Of a DNA stretch of 64,000 nt, positions 23,991 through 31,564 are shown piece by piece. This DNA is from Zoogloeaceae bacterium. Its GTDB lineage: Bacteria; Pseudomonadota; Gammaproteobacteria; Burkholderiales; Rhodocyclaceae. The notes beneath the pieces were generated by a model that was given only the letters and a program-made list of their open reading frames with translations, made no database searches and was not told the origin of the DNA. The DNA lies in assembly GCA_024235655.1 (NCBI GenBank), contig JACKLY010000004.1, forward strand, positions 124,001 through 188,000, read 5' to 3'. The position numbers were made by a program, and so were the translations under genes. The number at the start of each line of letters is the position of its first letter. Position 1 is the first letter of the stretch.

Positions 23991-24380
23991 TCAGTCTGCG
24001 CTGATCCTGGTATAGGCGGCGGCATCGAGCAGCGAATCCAGATCCGCCGCGTTGGCCGGCTTCATCTTGAACAGCCAGGCGGCATAGGCATCCTGGTTGA
24101 CGCTTTCCGGGGCATCCACGGCGGCCTGGTTGACTTCGGTCACTTCACCGGCGATCGGCGCATAGACATCGGCAGCGGCTTTCACGGACTCGACGACAGC
24201 CATTTCCTGATGGGCGGCGTAAGTTTTGCCAACTTCCGGCAATTCAAGGAACACCAGGTCGCCCAAGGCTTCCTGTGCGTGGTCGGTAATACCGATGGTG
24301 ACGGTGCCGTCGGCTTCGGTGCGGATCCATTCATGGCTTTCGGTGTACTTCAGTTCTGCGGGGACGTTCGACATGCTCAA
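23991..24380 (-). CDS. gcvH: Glycine cleavage system H protein
   Basis: A 129-aa lipoyl carrier that shuttles the aminomethyl group between GcvP, GcvT and the lipoamide dehydrogenase. The lipoylated lysine is in VVESVKAAADVYAPI, and the N-terminal YTESHEWI block is standard for the family. It lies 62 bases after gcvT in the same operon. Confidence 0.98.
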   Translation of the reverse strand: MSMSNVPAELKYTESHEWIRTEADGTVTIGITDHAQEALGDLVFLELPEVGKTYAAHQEMAVVESVKAAADVYAPIAGEVTEVNQAAVDAPESVNQDAYAAWLFKMKPANAADLDSLLDAAAYTRISAD

Positions 24381-24442
24381 GCTCCTCAGGGTCTATAGGG
24401 GGAATTTGCTTAGTGGTTTTCAGTCAGGCAGGTACGACTGGT

Positions 24443-25534
24443 TCAGACCAATGCCTTGCCGTTGCGGGCGAATGTTGGTTTGACGACCTTGGCCTTGAGG
24501 CGCTTGTCGCGAATTTCGACTTCTACCTGATCGCCGATGGCCACGCCCAGCGGGAGTCGGGCCAGTGCGATGGATTGCTGCAGGGTTGGCGAAAAGGTGC
24601 CGCTGGTGATTTCACCGTCGCCTTGCGCGGTGATGACCTTCTGGTGTCCGCGCAGCACGCCCTTGTCCTGTAGAACAAGGCCAAGAAACTGTGATTTCTG
24701 GCCATTGGCGAGCAGGGCAGCTTTGCCGACGAATTCGCGTTCGGTTTTGAGGTCGACGGTCCATGCCAGTCCAGCATCCAGTGGCGAAACCGTCTCGTCC
24801 ATGTCGTTGCCGTAGAGGTTCATGCCGGCCTCAAGGCGCAATGTGTCACGTGCGCCGAGGCCGCATGGGGTAACGCCGGCTGCAAGCAGCGCATGCCACA
24901 GCTTTTCGGTTTCGGCCGCGGGCAGGGCAATCTCGAAGCCTTCCTCGCCGGTATAGCCGGTGGTGGCAATGAAGTAATCGCCGATCTGCACGCCGAAGAA
25001 GGGGGGCAGGTTTTCGGTAGTCGCCCTTGTCTGTGGCAGCACTTCCCAGACCTTGGTCTTGGCCTTGGGTCCCTGCACGGCAATCATGCCCAGCGGGTCA
25101 TTGCCATCGCGACGCTCGGTAATCGTCAGGTTCAGCCCCCAATCCTGCTGGCGTGCTGCCATCCAGGCCAGATCCTTGGTGGCTGTACTGGCGTTGATGA
25201 CCAGGCGGTAGGTGGTGTCGTTCAGGTAGTAGATGATCAGGTCGTCGACCACGCCGCCAGCATCATTAAGCATGGCGGAGTAAAGCGCCTTGCCGGGAAC
25301 CTTGAGTTTGTCCACGTTGTTGGCCACGAGGCGGCGCAAGAATTCTTTGGCATCCGGGCCGACAACATCAACGGCGCACATATGTGAAACATCAAACATG
25401 CCACAGTCGGTGCGTACGGCATGGTGTTCTTCGATCTGCGAGCCGTAGTTGACCGGCATGTCCCAGCCGCCGAAGTCGACCATCCGCGCGCCAGCCTGGC
25501 GATGGGCGTTGTTGAGGATTGTTTTTTCTGACAT
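24443..25534 (-). CDS. gcvT: Glycine cleavage system aminomethyltransferase, T-protein
   Basis: Transfers the methylene group to tetrahydrofolate and releases ammonia. 363 aa starting MSEKTILN from the ATG at 25534, preceded by AAGG; longer frames upstream run through the riboswitch and are not coding. Family blocks: RMVDFGGWDMPVNYGSQIEEH, FDVSHM, and GYTGEEGFEI. First gene of the glycine-induced operon. Confidence 0.97.
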   Translation of the reverse strand: MSEKTILNNAHRQAGARMVDFGGWDMPVNYGSQIEEHHAVRTDCGMFDVSHMCAVDVVGPDAKEFLRRLVANNVDKLKVPGKALYSAMLNDAGGVVDDLIIYYLNDTTYRLVINASTATKDLAWMAARQQDWGLNLTITERRDGNDPLGMIAVQGPKAKTKVWEVLPQTRATTENLPPFFGVQIGDYFIATTGYTGEEGFEIALPAAETEKLWHALLAAGVTPCGLGARDTLRLEAGMNLYGNDMDETVSPLDAGLAWTVDLKTEREFVGKAALLANGQKSQFLGLVLQDKGVLRGHQKVITAQGDGEITSGTFSPTLQQSIALARLPLGVAIGDQVEVEIRDKRLKAKVVKPTFARNGKALV

Positions 25535-25576
25535 ATCAATACCTTGGGCAAGTTTTCTACAGTGGTTTCTAGAAAC

Positions 25577-25608
25577 AAAAAAGGGGTGAGCCGGTAAAAG
25601 CTCACCCC
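25577..25608 (-). terminator. Intrinsic terminator of glycine riboswitch
   Basis: GGGGTGAGC (25583-25591) pairs with GCTCACCCC (25600-25608); on the minus strand TTTTTT follows. It is placed directly after aptamer 2, before gcvT, as an expression platform. Confidence 0.88.
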
Positions 25609-25812
25609 TCTGTCCTTGATACCTGAGAGATTGGCCATCGTGTTGCACGACGGCTTGCCCCTTCGGTGGAGGTGTTCGACCTGTTCAGGTCGTCACATCG
25701 CTCTCCAGAGAATTCGATACTACGAACGGTCCTTTTGCCTGAGCGGTTGCGGGTGCGTTTGCGCCTTCGGCGACTGTCAGGATGATCCTGAGCAGTTCTC
25801 TTCCGTTTGAGG
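25609..25812 (-). ncRNA. Tandem glycine riboswitch
   Basis: Two aptamers are recognisable on the minus strand. Aptamer 1 (about 25812-25720) has GGAAGAGAAC, CCGAAGGCGCAA and CGCTCAGGCAAAAGGACC. Aptamer 2 (about 25717-25609) has CTCTGGAGAG, CCGAAGGGGCAAG and CTCTCAGGTATCAAGGACAG. These are the conserved cores of the gcvT-associated glycine riboswitch. A terminator follows aptamer 2, so glycine binding most likely favours read-through into gcvTHP; the direction of control is inferred. Confidence 0.95.
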
Positions 25813-25817
25813 GGCGA

Positions 25818-25847
25818 ACTATACCTTTTCGATGCTTACGCAGGCAA
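25818..25847 (-). promoter_or_regulatory. Promoter of the gcv operon
   Basis: On the minus strand TTGCCT and TATAGT are separated by 18 bases, ending just upstream of riboswitch aptamer 1. Confidence 0.65.
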
Positions 25848-25889
25848 GAACCTGCAAAAAGTAAGAATGATTCGCCATTGGCTAAATAT

Positions 25890-25945
25890 AAATGCGAACC
25901 ACTTGCATTTACGAAATAAATTGATAATAATTCTCAACACCAATT
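25890..25945. promoter_or_regulatory. Regulatory region of bfd: inverted repeat and Fur-like site
   Basis: A perfect inverted repeat AAATGC-N9-GCATTT lies at 25890-25910. Downstream, TTGATAATAATTCTCAAC (25921-25938) resembles the 19-bp Fur box (GATAAT-type hexamers). Iron-repressed bfd genes are usually Fur-controlled. The regulator of the first repeat is unknown. Confidence 0.55.
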
Positions 25946-25967
25946 GAATGATGCATGGAGCTGACAA

Positions 25968-26168
25968 ATGTATGTCTGTGTCTGTGAAGCGGTAACAACA
26001 CACCAGATTTCTGCCACGATTGCGCAGGGCGCAAACACCTTCAAGGCGTTGCGCGATCAACTGGGCGTTGGTAGTTGCTGTGGAAAGTGCAGCAAGGATG
26101 TGCGTAACCAGTTACGCCAGGAGTGCAGCGGGAACGGGCAGGGCTGCGCCTGTGCCGGTAACGCCTGA
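25968..26168 (+). CDS. bfd: Bacterioferritin-associated ferredoxin
   Basis: 66-aa protein with a [2Fe-2S] cluster that reduces bacterioferritin iron for release. The four cluster cysteines appear as CVC near residues 4-6 and CCGKC near 37-41, as in the Bfd-type BFD domain. Starts at an ATG with GGAG at 7-base spacing. A further Cys-rich tail (GQGCACAGNA) is an extension. It is followed by bfr, its partner. Confidence 0.95.
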   Translation: MYVCVCEAVTTHQISATIAQGANTFKALRDQLGVGSCCGKCSKDVRNQLRQECSGNGQGCACAGNA

Positions 26169-26241
26169 TGCGATTTTGAGTCGTCGCTGCTTTCCGGTCG
26201 GGATGTGCTAGATTTAGAGCACCCCAACACTGGAGAGCGTC

Positions 26242-26709
26242 ATGAAAGGCGACAAGAAAGTCATTCAGTACCTGAACAAGGTACTTGCCAACGAACTTAC
26301 CGCAATCAACCAGTATTTTCTCCATGCCCGTATGTACAAGAACTGGGGCCTGGAAAAGCTCAACGAGCATGAGTATCACGAGTCGATCGACGAGATGAAG
26401 CATGCCGACAAGTTGATCGAACGCATTCTCTTTCTCGAAGGGCTGCCCAACCTGCAGGCACTGAACAAGTTGCGGATCGGTGAAAATCCGAAGGAAATGC
26501 TGGAGTGCGATCTCAAGCTTGAAATCGATGCGCTCCCCCTCCTGAAAGAAGGCATTGCCTATTGTGAAAGCGTCGCCGACTACGTCACCCGAGAATTGCT
26601 TGAAGATATTCTTGAGAGCGAAGAGGAGCACGTTGATTGGCTGGAGACGCAACTCGATCTGATCAAGCAGATCGGCATCGAAAACTATCTGCAGTCGCAG
26701 ATGAGCTGA
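26242..26709 (+). CDS. bfr: Bacterioferritin
   Basis: 155-aa iron-storage ferritin. Ferroxidase ligands are all present at the standard positions: Glu18, Glu51, His54, Glu94, Glu127, His130, and the haem-binding Met52. It lies 73 bases after bfd, with its own GAG-rich ribosome site. Confidence 0.98.
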   Translation: MKGDKKVIQYLNKVLANELTAINQYFLHARMYKNWGLEKLNEHEYHESIDEMKHADKLIERILFLEGLPNLQALNKLRIGENPKEMLECDLKLEIDALPLLKEGIAYCESVADYVTRELLEDILESEEEHVDWLETQLDLIKQIGIENYLQSQMS

Positions 26710-26757
26710 TTTTCCTGTCGGACAGGGCCTTGTCCGGCTAACTGTCGATATGGGTTG

Positions 26758-26790
26758 CAGCAGGGCGGAATGCCCTGCTGTGCTATCATT
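26758..26790 (+). promoter_or_regulatory. Inverted repeat next to a putative -10
   Basis: CAGCAGGGC-ggaat-GCCCTGCTG, a perfect 9-bp inverted repeat (26758-26780), immediately followed by TATCAT, a possible -10 for the PHP-yciO-M50-trpS operon. It could be an operator or a bfr-end hairpin; there is no U-tract for a terminator. Confidence 0.4.
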
Positions 26791-26827
26791 CAAGGCTTAC
26801 TTCAAGCCGGTATTGCCCTTCCTTCTC

Positions 26828-27658
26828 GTGCCTAACGTAGATCTCCATTGTCATTCCACTGCCTCAGATGGCCTGCTGGCACCAGCAGATGTCGCCTTGC
26901 GGGCGGCCGGGAATGGTGTCGATCTGCTGGCCTTGACGGACCACGACGATATTGCCGGCCTGCCTGCTGCGGCAGCTGCTGCTGCATCGGTAGGCATGCG
27001 CTTTGTTTCCGGTGTCGAAGTGTCGATCGAGTGGGAAGGCACTCAGATTCACGTGGTCGGGCTGAATTTTGACCCGGCGAATCAGGCATTGAACGATGGT
27101 CTGGCCAGCATTCGTGCCGGGCGGGTTGATCGTGCCCAACGCATGTCGGCTGAGCTGGAGAAAATCGGTGTTGCTGACGCATTTGCCGGTGCCAACCGTT
27201 TTGCTGAAAACCCGAACCTGATTTCCCGCGCCCATTTTGCGCGTTATCTGGTCGAGATTGGTCTGTGCAAGGATGTGCGCAGTGTCTTCGAGTCCTATCT
27301 GGTGCCGGGGCGGCCGGGTTATGTCGATCACCGCTGGGCTGAACTGGTGGATGCGGTGTCCTGGATCAATGGAGCCGGCGGTGTCGCTGTCGTTGCCCAT
27401 CCGGCACGCTATAAGATTTCCAATGGCGCGCTGCGTCGGTTTCTCGGCGATTTCCGCGACTGTGGTGGGCGAGCGATTGAAGTGGTTTCAGGCAGTCATT
27501 CGCTGGACGATGTAGGAAAGTTCAACCGGTTGGCCAGGGAGTTCGGGTTCCTGGCCTCGCGCGGTTCCGATTTTCATGGCCCTCAGGAAAGTTATGTCGA
27601 TCTGGGCATGCTGGGCGGCTTGCCGGACGGGCTGAAGCCGGTCTGGAGTCTTTTCTAG
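26828..27658 (+). CDS. PHP-domain phosphoesterase, Rnm/YciV-like (5'-3' exoribonuclease family)
   Basis: PHP metal-binding fold of about 276 aa: NVDLHCHSTASDG at the start, LALTDHDDI, GVEVS, VVAHPARY and the late SRGSDFHGP, all expected zinc or manganese ligands. E. coli YciV (Rnm) removes residual 5' nucleotides from 5S/16S/23S rRNA; it is followed by yciO there as here. I start it at GTG 26828, which gives the family N-terminus, but no start has a clear ribosome site; an ATG at 26750 is the other option. Confidence 0.85.
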   Translation: MPNVDLHCHSTASDGLLAPADVALRAAGNGVDLLALTDHDDIAGLPAAAAAAASVGMRFVSGVEVSIEWEGTQIHVVGLNFDPANQALNDGLASIRAGRVDRAQRMSAELEKIGVADAFAGANRFAENPNLISRAHFARYLVEIGLCKDVRSVFESYLVPGRPGYVDHRWAELVDAVSWINGAGGVAVVAHPARYKISNGALRRFLGDFRDCGGRAIEVVSGSHSLDDVGKFNRLAREFGFLASRGSDFHGPQESYVDLGMLGGLPDGLKPVWSLF

Positions 27659-27665
27659 GTTGCCC

Positions 27666-28292
27666 ATGACACAGTATGTACAGATTCACCCGGACGATCC
27701 GCAGCCAAGATTTCTGGCGCGTGCAGCGGAAGTGGTTCGTGACGGTGGTCTGATCGCTTTTCCTACGGACTCCTGCTATGCACTTGGCTGTCATCTGGGT
27801 GACAAGGAGGCGGTCGACCGCATACGTGCGATCCGTGAGGTTGATGATCGACATCACTTGACGCTGATGTGTCGTGATTTATCGGAGATTGCCCAGTATG
27901 CACGAGTCGACAATGCCCAGTACCGCCTGCTGAAGGCGACAACCCCTGGAAGTTATACCTTCATCCTTGAAGGTACCAAGGAGTTGCCGCGGCGAGTATT
28001 GCATCCCAAGCGCAAAACGATAGGCTTGCGGGTGCCCGATCACAAGGTGGCACTGGCGCTGCTGGCCGAACTGGGAGAGCCGCTGCTGACTTCGACACTG
28101 ATGTTGCCCGGTGACGAAACACCGCTGACAGAAGGTTGGGAAATCCAGGATCGCCTCGATGGGCGTCTTGAGATGATTCTCGATGGTGGTCACTACGGTA
28201 TCGATCCAACGACGGTTATCGATCTGACTGGAGGCATGCCAGAACTCATTCGCGCTGGCCGTGGCAGTTTGTCTCCATTTGCACTGGACTAA
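27666..28292 (+). CDS. yciO: YciO/YrdC/Sua5 family protein, YciO type
   Basis: 208-aa protein of the threonylcarbamoyl-AMP synthase fold: FPTDSCYALGC, the PGSYTFIL block and KTIGLRVPDH. YciO is the paralogue distinct from TsaC; its role is unsettled. Starts at an ATG seven bases after the PHP stop. The neighbour TsaB gene is far away, so no link to t6A is implied by context. Confidence 0.9.
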   Translation: MTQYVQIHPDDPQPRFLARAAEVVRDGGLIAFPTDSCYALGCHLGDKEAVDRIRAIREVDDRHHLTLMCRDLSEIAQYARVDNAQYRLLKATTPGSYTFILEGTKELPRRVLHPKRKTIGLRVPDHKVALALLAELGEPLLTSTLMLPGDETPLTEGWEIQDRLDGRLEMILDGGHYGIDPTTVIDLTGGMPELIRAGRGSLSPFALD

Positions 28293-28294
28293 GC

Positions 28295-28963
28295 ATGGGC
28301 GGCTTCGATTTGTCGGCGTTGATGCAGGGCATCGCCATTGCAGCCTTACCCGTAATACTGGCCATTACGCTGCATGAAGCAGCACATGGCTATGTGGCTC
28401 GCTATTTTGGTGATTCGACCGCATGGGTGCAGGGACGTGTAACGGCCAACCCTCTCAAGCACATTGATCCTGTCGGCACCATTCTTGTGCCGATCATGAT
28501 CCTGTTGCTGTCTACTGGCGGCTTCCTGTTCGGCTGGGCGAAACCTGTGCCGGTCAATTTTGGCAACCTGAAGAATCCGAAGCGGGATATGTTGTGGGTT
28601 GCGGCCGCCGGTCCCGGGGCAAATTTTGTCATGGCGCTGGTCTGGGCGATGGTCATGAAACTGGCCAGGATTCTGCCGTTGAATTATTTCAGTCTGCCGA
28701 TGGCGCGTATGGCGGAAATCGGTATCACGATCAACGTGGCGCTGATGGTACTCAACCTGTTGCCACTCCCGCCGCTGGATGGCGGGCGGATTGCAGTAAG
28801 CCTTCTTCCCCATCGCGCTGCCTGGAAATTTGCCCAGATTGAGCGTTTTGGCTTTCCTATCCTGCTGATTCTGCTGTTTACCGGTATCCTTGGAAAAATT
28901 CTGCTGCCTTTCATGGCCGTAGTCATTTCCTTCATTCAACTGATTTTCCAGTTTCCAAGCTAA
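28295..28963 (+). CDS. Site-2 protease-like M50 membrane metallopeptidase
   Basis: 222-aa intramembrane protease-type protein with several membrane helices. Metal site: HEAAHGYVA near residues 27-31 and NLLPLPPLDGGRI with the third ligand Asp. It is the short, PDZ-less type found between yciO and trpS in many proteobacteria. It differs from the PDZ-bearing RseP also present in this window. Substrate unknown. Confidence 0.92.
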   Translation: MGGFDLSALMQGIAIAALPVILAITLHEAAHGYVARYFGDSTAWVQGRVTANPLKHIDPVGTILVPIMILLLSTGGFLFGWAKPVPVNFGNLKNPKRDMLWVAAAGPGANFVMALVWAMVMKLARILPLNYFSLPMARMAEIGITINVALMVLNLLPLPPLDGGRIAVSLLPHRAAWKFAQIERFGFPILLILLFTGILGKILLPFMAVVISFIQLIFQFPS

Positions 28964-28969
28964 TACACC

Positions 28970-30172
28970 ATGTATCAGGAACGCGTTCTATCTGGCATGC
29001 GCCCCACCGGCAGCCTGCATCTCGGCCACTACCACGGGGTTCTCAAGAATTGGGTACAACTCCAGCATGAGTATCCCTGCCTTTTCTTTGTCGCCGACTG
29101 GCATGCTTTGACGACCCATTATGATGACCCGCAGGGAATCGAAAAAGCTACGTGGGACATGGTTGTTGACTGGCTTGCCGCCGGCGTTGATCCTTCTCAG
29201 GCAACCCTGTTCATCCAGTCGCAGGTGCCTGAGCATGCTGAGCTGCACCTGTTGATGTCGATGATGACGCCGCTCGGCTGGCTGGAGCGTGTGCCGACCT
29301 ACAAGGATCAGCAGGAAAAACTCGAAAACAAGGATTTGTCGACCTATGGTTTTCTCGGTTATCCCTTGCTGCAGGCTGCTGACATTCTGATCTATCGTGC
29401 TGACAAGGTACCGGTCGGCGAGGATCAGGTGCCGCATATCGAGTTTTCACGTGAAATTGCACGCCGCTTCAATCATCTGTACGGGCGTGAGCCGGGGTTT
29501 GAGGAAAAGGCCAAAGAGGCCGTTAAGAAGCTGGGCAGCAAGAAGTCGCGTCTTTATGAAGAGTTACGGACACGTTTCCAGCAGAACGGCGAGGCTGAGG
29601 CAATTGAACGGGCACATGCGCTGCTGGAGGAAGTCCAGAATATTTCCCATGCCGACCGCGAACGACTGTTCGGCTACCTGGAAGGTACTGGAAAGATGAT
29701 TCTGGCAGAGCCGGGCGCTTTGCTGACACAGGCCTCCCGCATGCCGGGGCTGGATGGTCAGAAGATGTCAAAGTCCTACAACAATACGATTACGCTGCGC
29801 GAAGATGAGGCCTCGGTCACGCAGAAAGTAAAGCGCATGCCGACCGATCCGGCGCGCGGTCGTCGTACCGACCCAGGTGAACCGGAGCGTTGCCCGGTAT
29901 GGCAGTTGCATCAGGTCTATTCGAATGAAAGTACCAAGGAGTGGGTGCAACAGGGGTGTCGTACAGCCGGGATCGGTTGCATCGAATGCAAGCAACCGGT
30001 GATTGACGGCATTCTCAAGGAGCAGGCGCCGATGCGTGAACGGGCGCAGACCTACCTTGACGATCCTTCGCTGGTACGGGCAATCATTGCCGATGGTTGC
30101 GAGAAGGCAAGAGAGCTGGCGCGCGAAACCATGCGCGATGTTCGTGAATCAATGGGCTTGAACTACACCTGA
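28970..30172 (+). CDS. trpS: Tryptophan-tRNA ligase
   Basis: 400-aa class I synthetase. HIGH-type motif is HLGH (near residue 18) and the KMSKS motif is intact in GQKMSKSYNN. The length exceeds the 330-aa Bacillus form because of a mid-region insertion (about residues 160-210), typical in this lineage. A conserved late block IGCIECKQPVIDGI is present. Stop overlaps scpA start (TGATG). Confidence 0.98.
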   Translation: MYQERVLSGMRPTGSLHLGHYHGVLKNWVQLQHEYPCLFFVADWHALTTHYDDPQGIEKATWDMVVDWLAAGVDPSQATLFIQSQVPEHAELHLLMSMMTPLGWLERVPTYKDQQEKLENKDLSTYGFLGYPLLQAADILIYRADKVPVGEDQVPHIEFSREIARRFNHLYGREPGFEEKAKEAVKKLGSKKSRLYEELRTRFQQNGEAEAIERAHALLEEVQNISHADRERLFGYLEGTGKMILAEPGALLTQASRMPGLDGQKMSKSYNNTITLREDEASVTQKVKRMPTDPARGRRTDPGEPERCPVWQLHQVYSNESTKEWVQQGCRTAGIGCIECKQPVIDGILKEQAPMRERAQTYLDDPSLVRAIIADGCEKARELARETMRDVRESMGLNYT

Positions 30173-31029
30173 TGAACGAAAGCGGCATGCTCGGGATTGA
30201 TCCGACGCCTCCGCCTCCTGCGGTGATGGCGGAACCATTGGCTCGCATCTATGGTGAACCACTGGAGCAATTGCCGCTGGATCTATATATTCCGCCGGAT
30301 GCACTGGCGATTATGCTTGATGCCTTTGAGGGGCCGCTTGATCTGCTGCTGTACCTGATCCGCAAGGCGAATATCAATGTGCTGGATATCCCGATGGCAC
30401 CGCTGACGCGGCAATATCTGGATTACGTTGAGGCCATGCGTTCCCGGAATCTGGAACTTGCCGCCGACTATCTGGTGATGGCTGCCATGCTGATCGAGAT
30501 CAAGTCGCGCATGCTGTTACCGCGGCCGAAAAGCGCGGATGATGCCGAAGTCGAGGATCCGCGTGCCGAACTGGTGCGCCGTCTGGTCGAATACGAACAG
30601 ATGAAAATGGCGGCGGCAAAGCTGGATGCCTTGCCCCATGCCGAACGTGATTTCTCGTGGATAGAAATCTGGGTCGAGACTACAACTGAGCAGCGTTTTC
30701 CGGATGTTTCGGTGGCGGATCTGCAACAGGCCTGGGGCTCGATTCTCCGGCAGGCAAAGTTGCATACCCATCATCGGGTACAGCGAGAAGAACTTTCGGT
30801 ACGAGAGCACATGGGGATCATCCTGCGTGATCTGCGTTCCGCCGGTGGCTTTGTCGAGTTTGTGAACATCTTTGACCCCAGTCAGGGTACGCCGGGGGTC
30901 ATCGTGCACTTTCTGGCCATGCTTGAGTTGGCACGGGAGCACCTGGTTGAAATTACCCAGACCGAAGCGTTTGATCCGATTTATGTGAGGTTGGCCGATG
31001 GAAGAGCCATTGAACAGCCTGCCGGCTAA
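30172..31029 (+). CDS. scpA: Segregation and condensation protein A
   Basis: 285-aa kleisin that bridges the SMC heads. Conserved blocks: FEGPLDLLLYLIRKANINVLDIP, AADYLVMAAMLIEIKSRMLLP, and C-terminal winged helix. About 45 N-terminal residues are extra, Pro-rich. SMC itself is encoded some 9 kb downstream. It overlaps scpB by 32 bases. Confidence 0.96.
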   Translation: MNESGMLGIDPTPPPPAVMAEPLARIYGEPLEQLPLDLYIPPDALAIMLDAFEGPLDLLLYLIRKANINVLDIPMAPLTRQYLDYVEAMRSRNLELAADYLVMAAMLIEIKSRMLLPRPKSADDAEVEDPRAELVRRLVEYEQMKMAAAKLDALPHAERDFSWIEIWVETTTEQRFPDVSVADLQQAWGSILRQAKLHTHHRVQREELSVREHMGIILRDLRSAGGFVEFVNIFDPSQGTPGVIVHFLAMLELAREHLVEITQTEAFDPIYVRLADGRAIEQPAG

Positions 31030-31564
31030 TCCGGAGCAGGTGAAAAATGTACTGGAGGCGGCCTTGCTGGCAACCCAGCAGCCCTTGTCCGTCTCCGATC
31101 TGCGCAAGATGTTCAGCGAAGAAATTGCGCCTGATGTGCTGCGCAAGCTGCTGAATGAGTTGCGGGAAACCTGGGCTTCCCGGCCGGCAGAACTGGTCCA
31201 ATTGGCCAGTGGCTGGCGTTTCCGTACGCGTCCGGAGTATCTTACTTACCTTGGGCGATTGAATCCGGAAAAGCCGGTCAAGTATTCTCGTGCGGTGCTT
31301 GAAACGCTGGCAATCATCGCTTATCGCCAGCCGGTAACGCGTGGCGATATCGAGGATATTCGTGGCGTTTCCGTGGCAACCCAGATTGTCAAGGTGCTTG
31401 AAGAGCGCGGCTGGGTCGATGCCGTTGGCTATCGGGATACACCGGGCCGACCGGCACTGTATGCAACAACCAAGAAGTTCCTCGATGATCTCGGTCTGCG
31501 TAGCCTGACCGAGCTACCCCCTCTTGAGGAACTCAATCAGGCTTTGGAATTGGCAAATGGCTAA
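30998..31564 (+). CDS. scpB: Segregation and condensation protein B
   Basis: 188-aa protein with two winged-helix domains. Markers are VLEALLLATQQPLSVSDL-like start, ALVELASGWRF-type block (VQLASGWRFRTRPEYLTYL) and AIIAYRQPVTRGDIEDIRGV. It dimerises and binds ScpA. Start ATG lies inside the end of scpA. Confidence 0.97.
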   Translation: MEEPLNSLPANPEQVKNVLEAALLATQQPLSVSDLRKMFSEEIAPDVLRKLLNELRETWASRPAELVQLASGWRFRTRPEYLTYLGRLNPEKPVKYSRAVLETLAIIAYRQPVTRGDIEDIRGVSVATQIVKVLEERGWVDAVGYRDTPGRPALYATTKKFLDDLGLRSLTELPPLEELNQALELANG

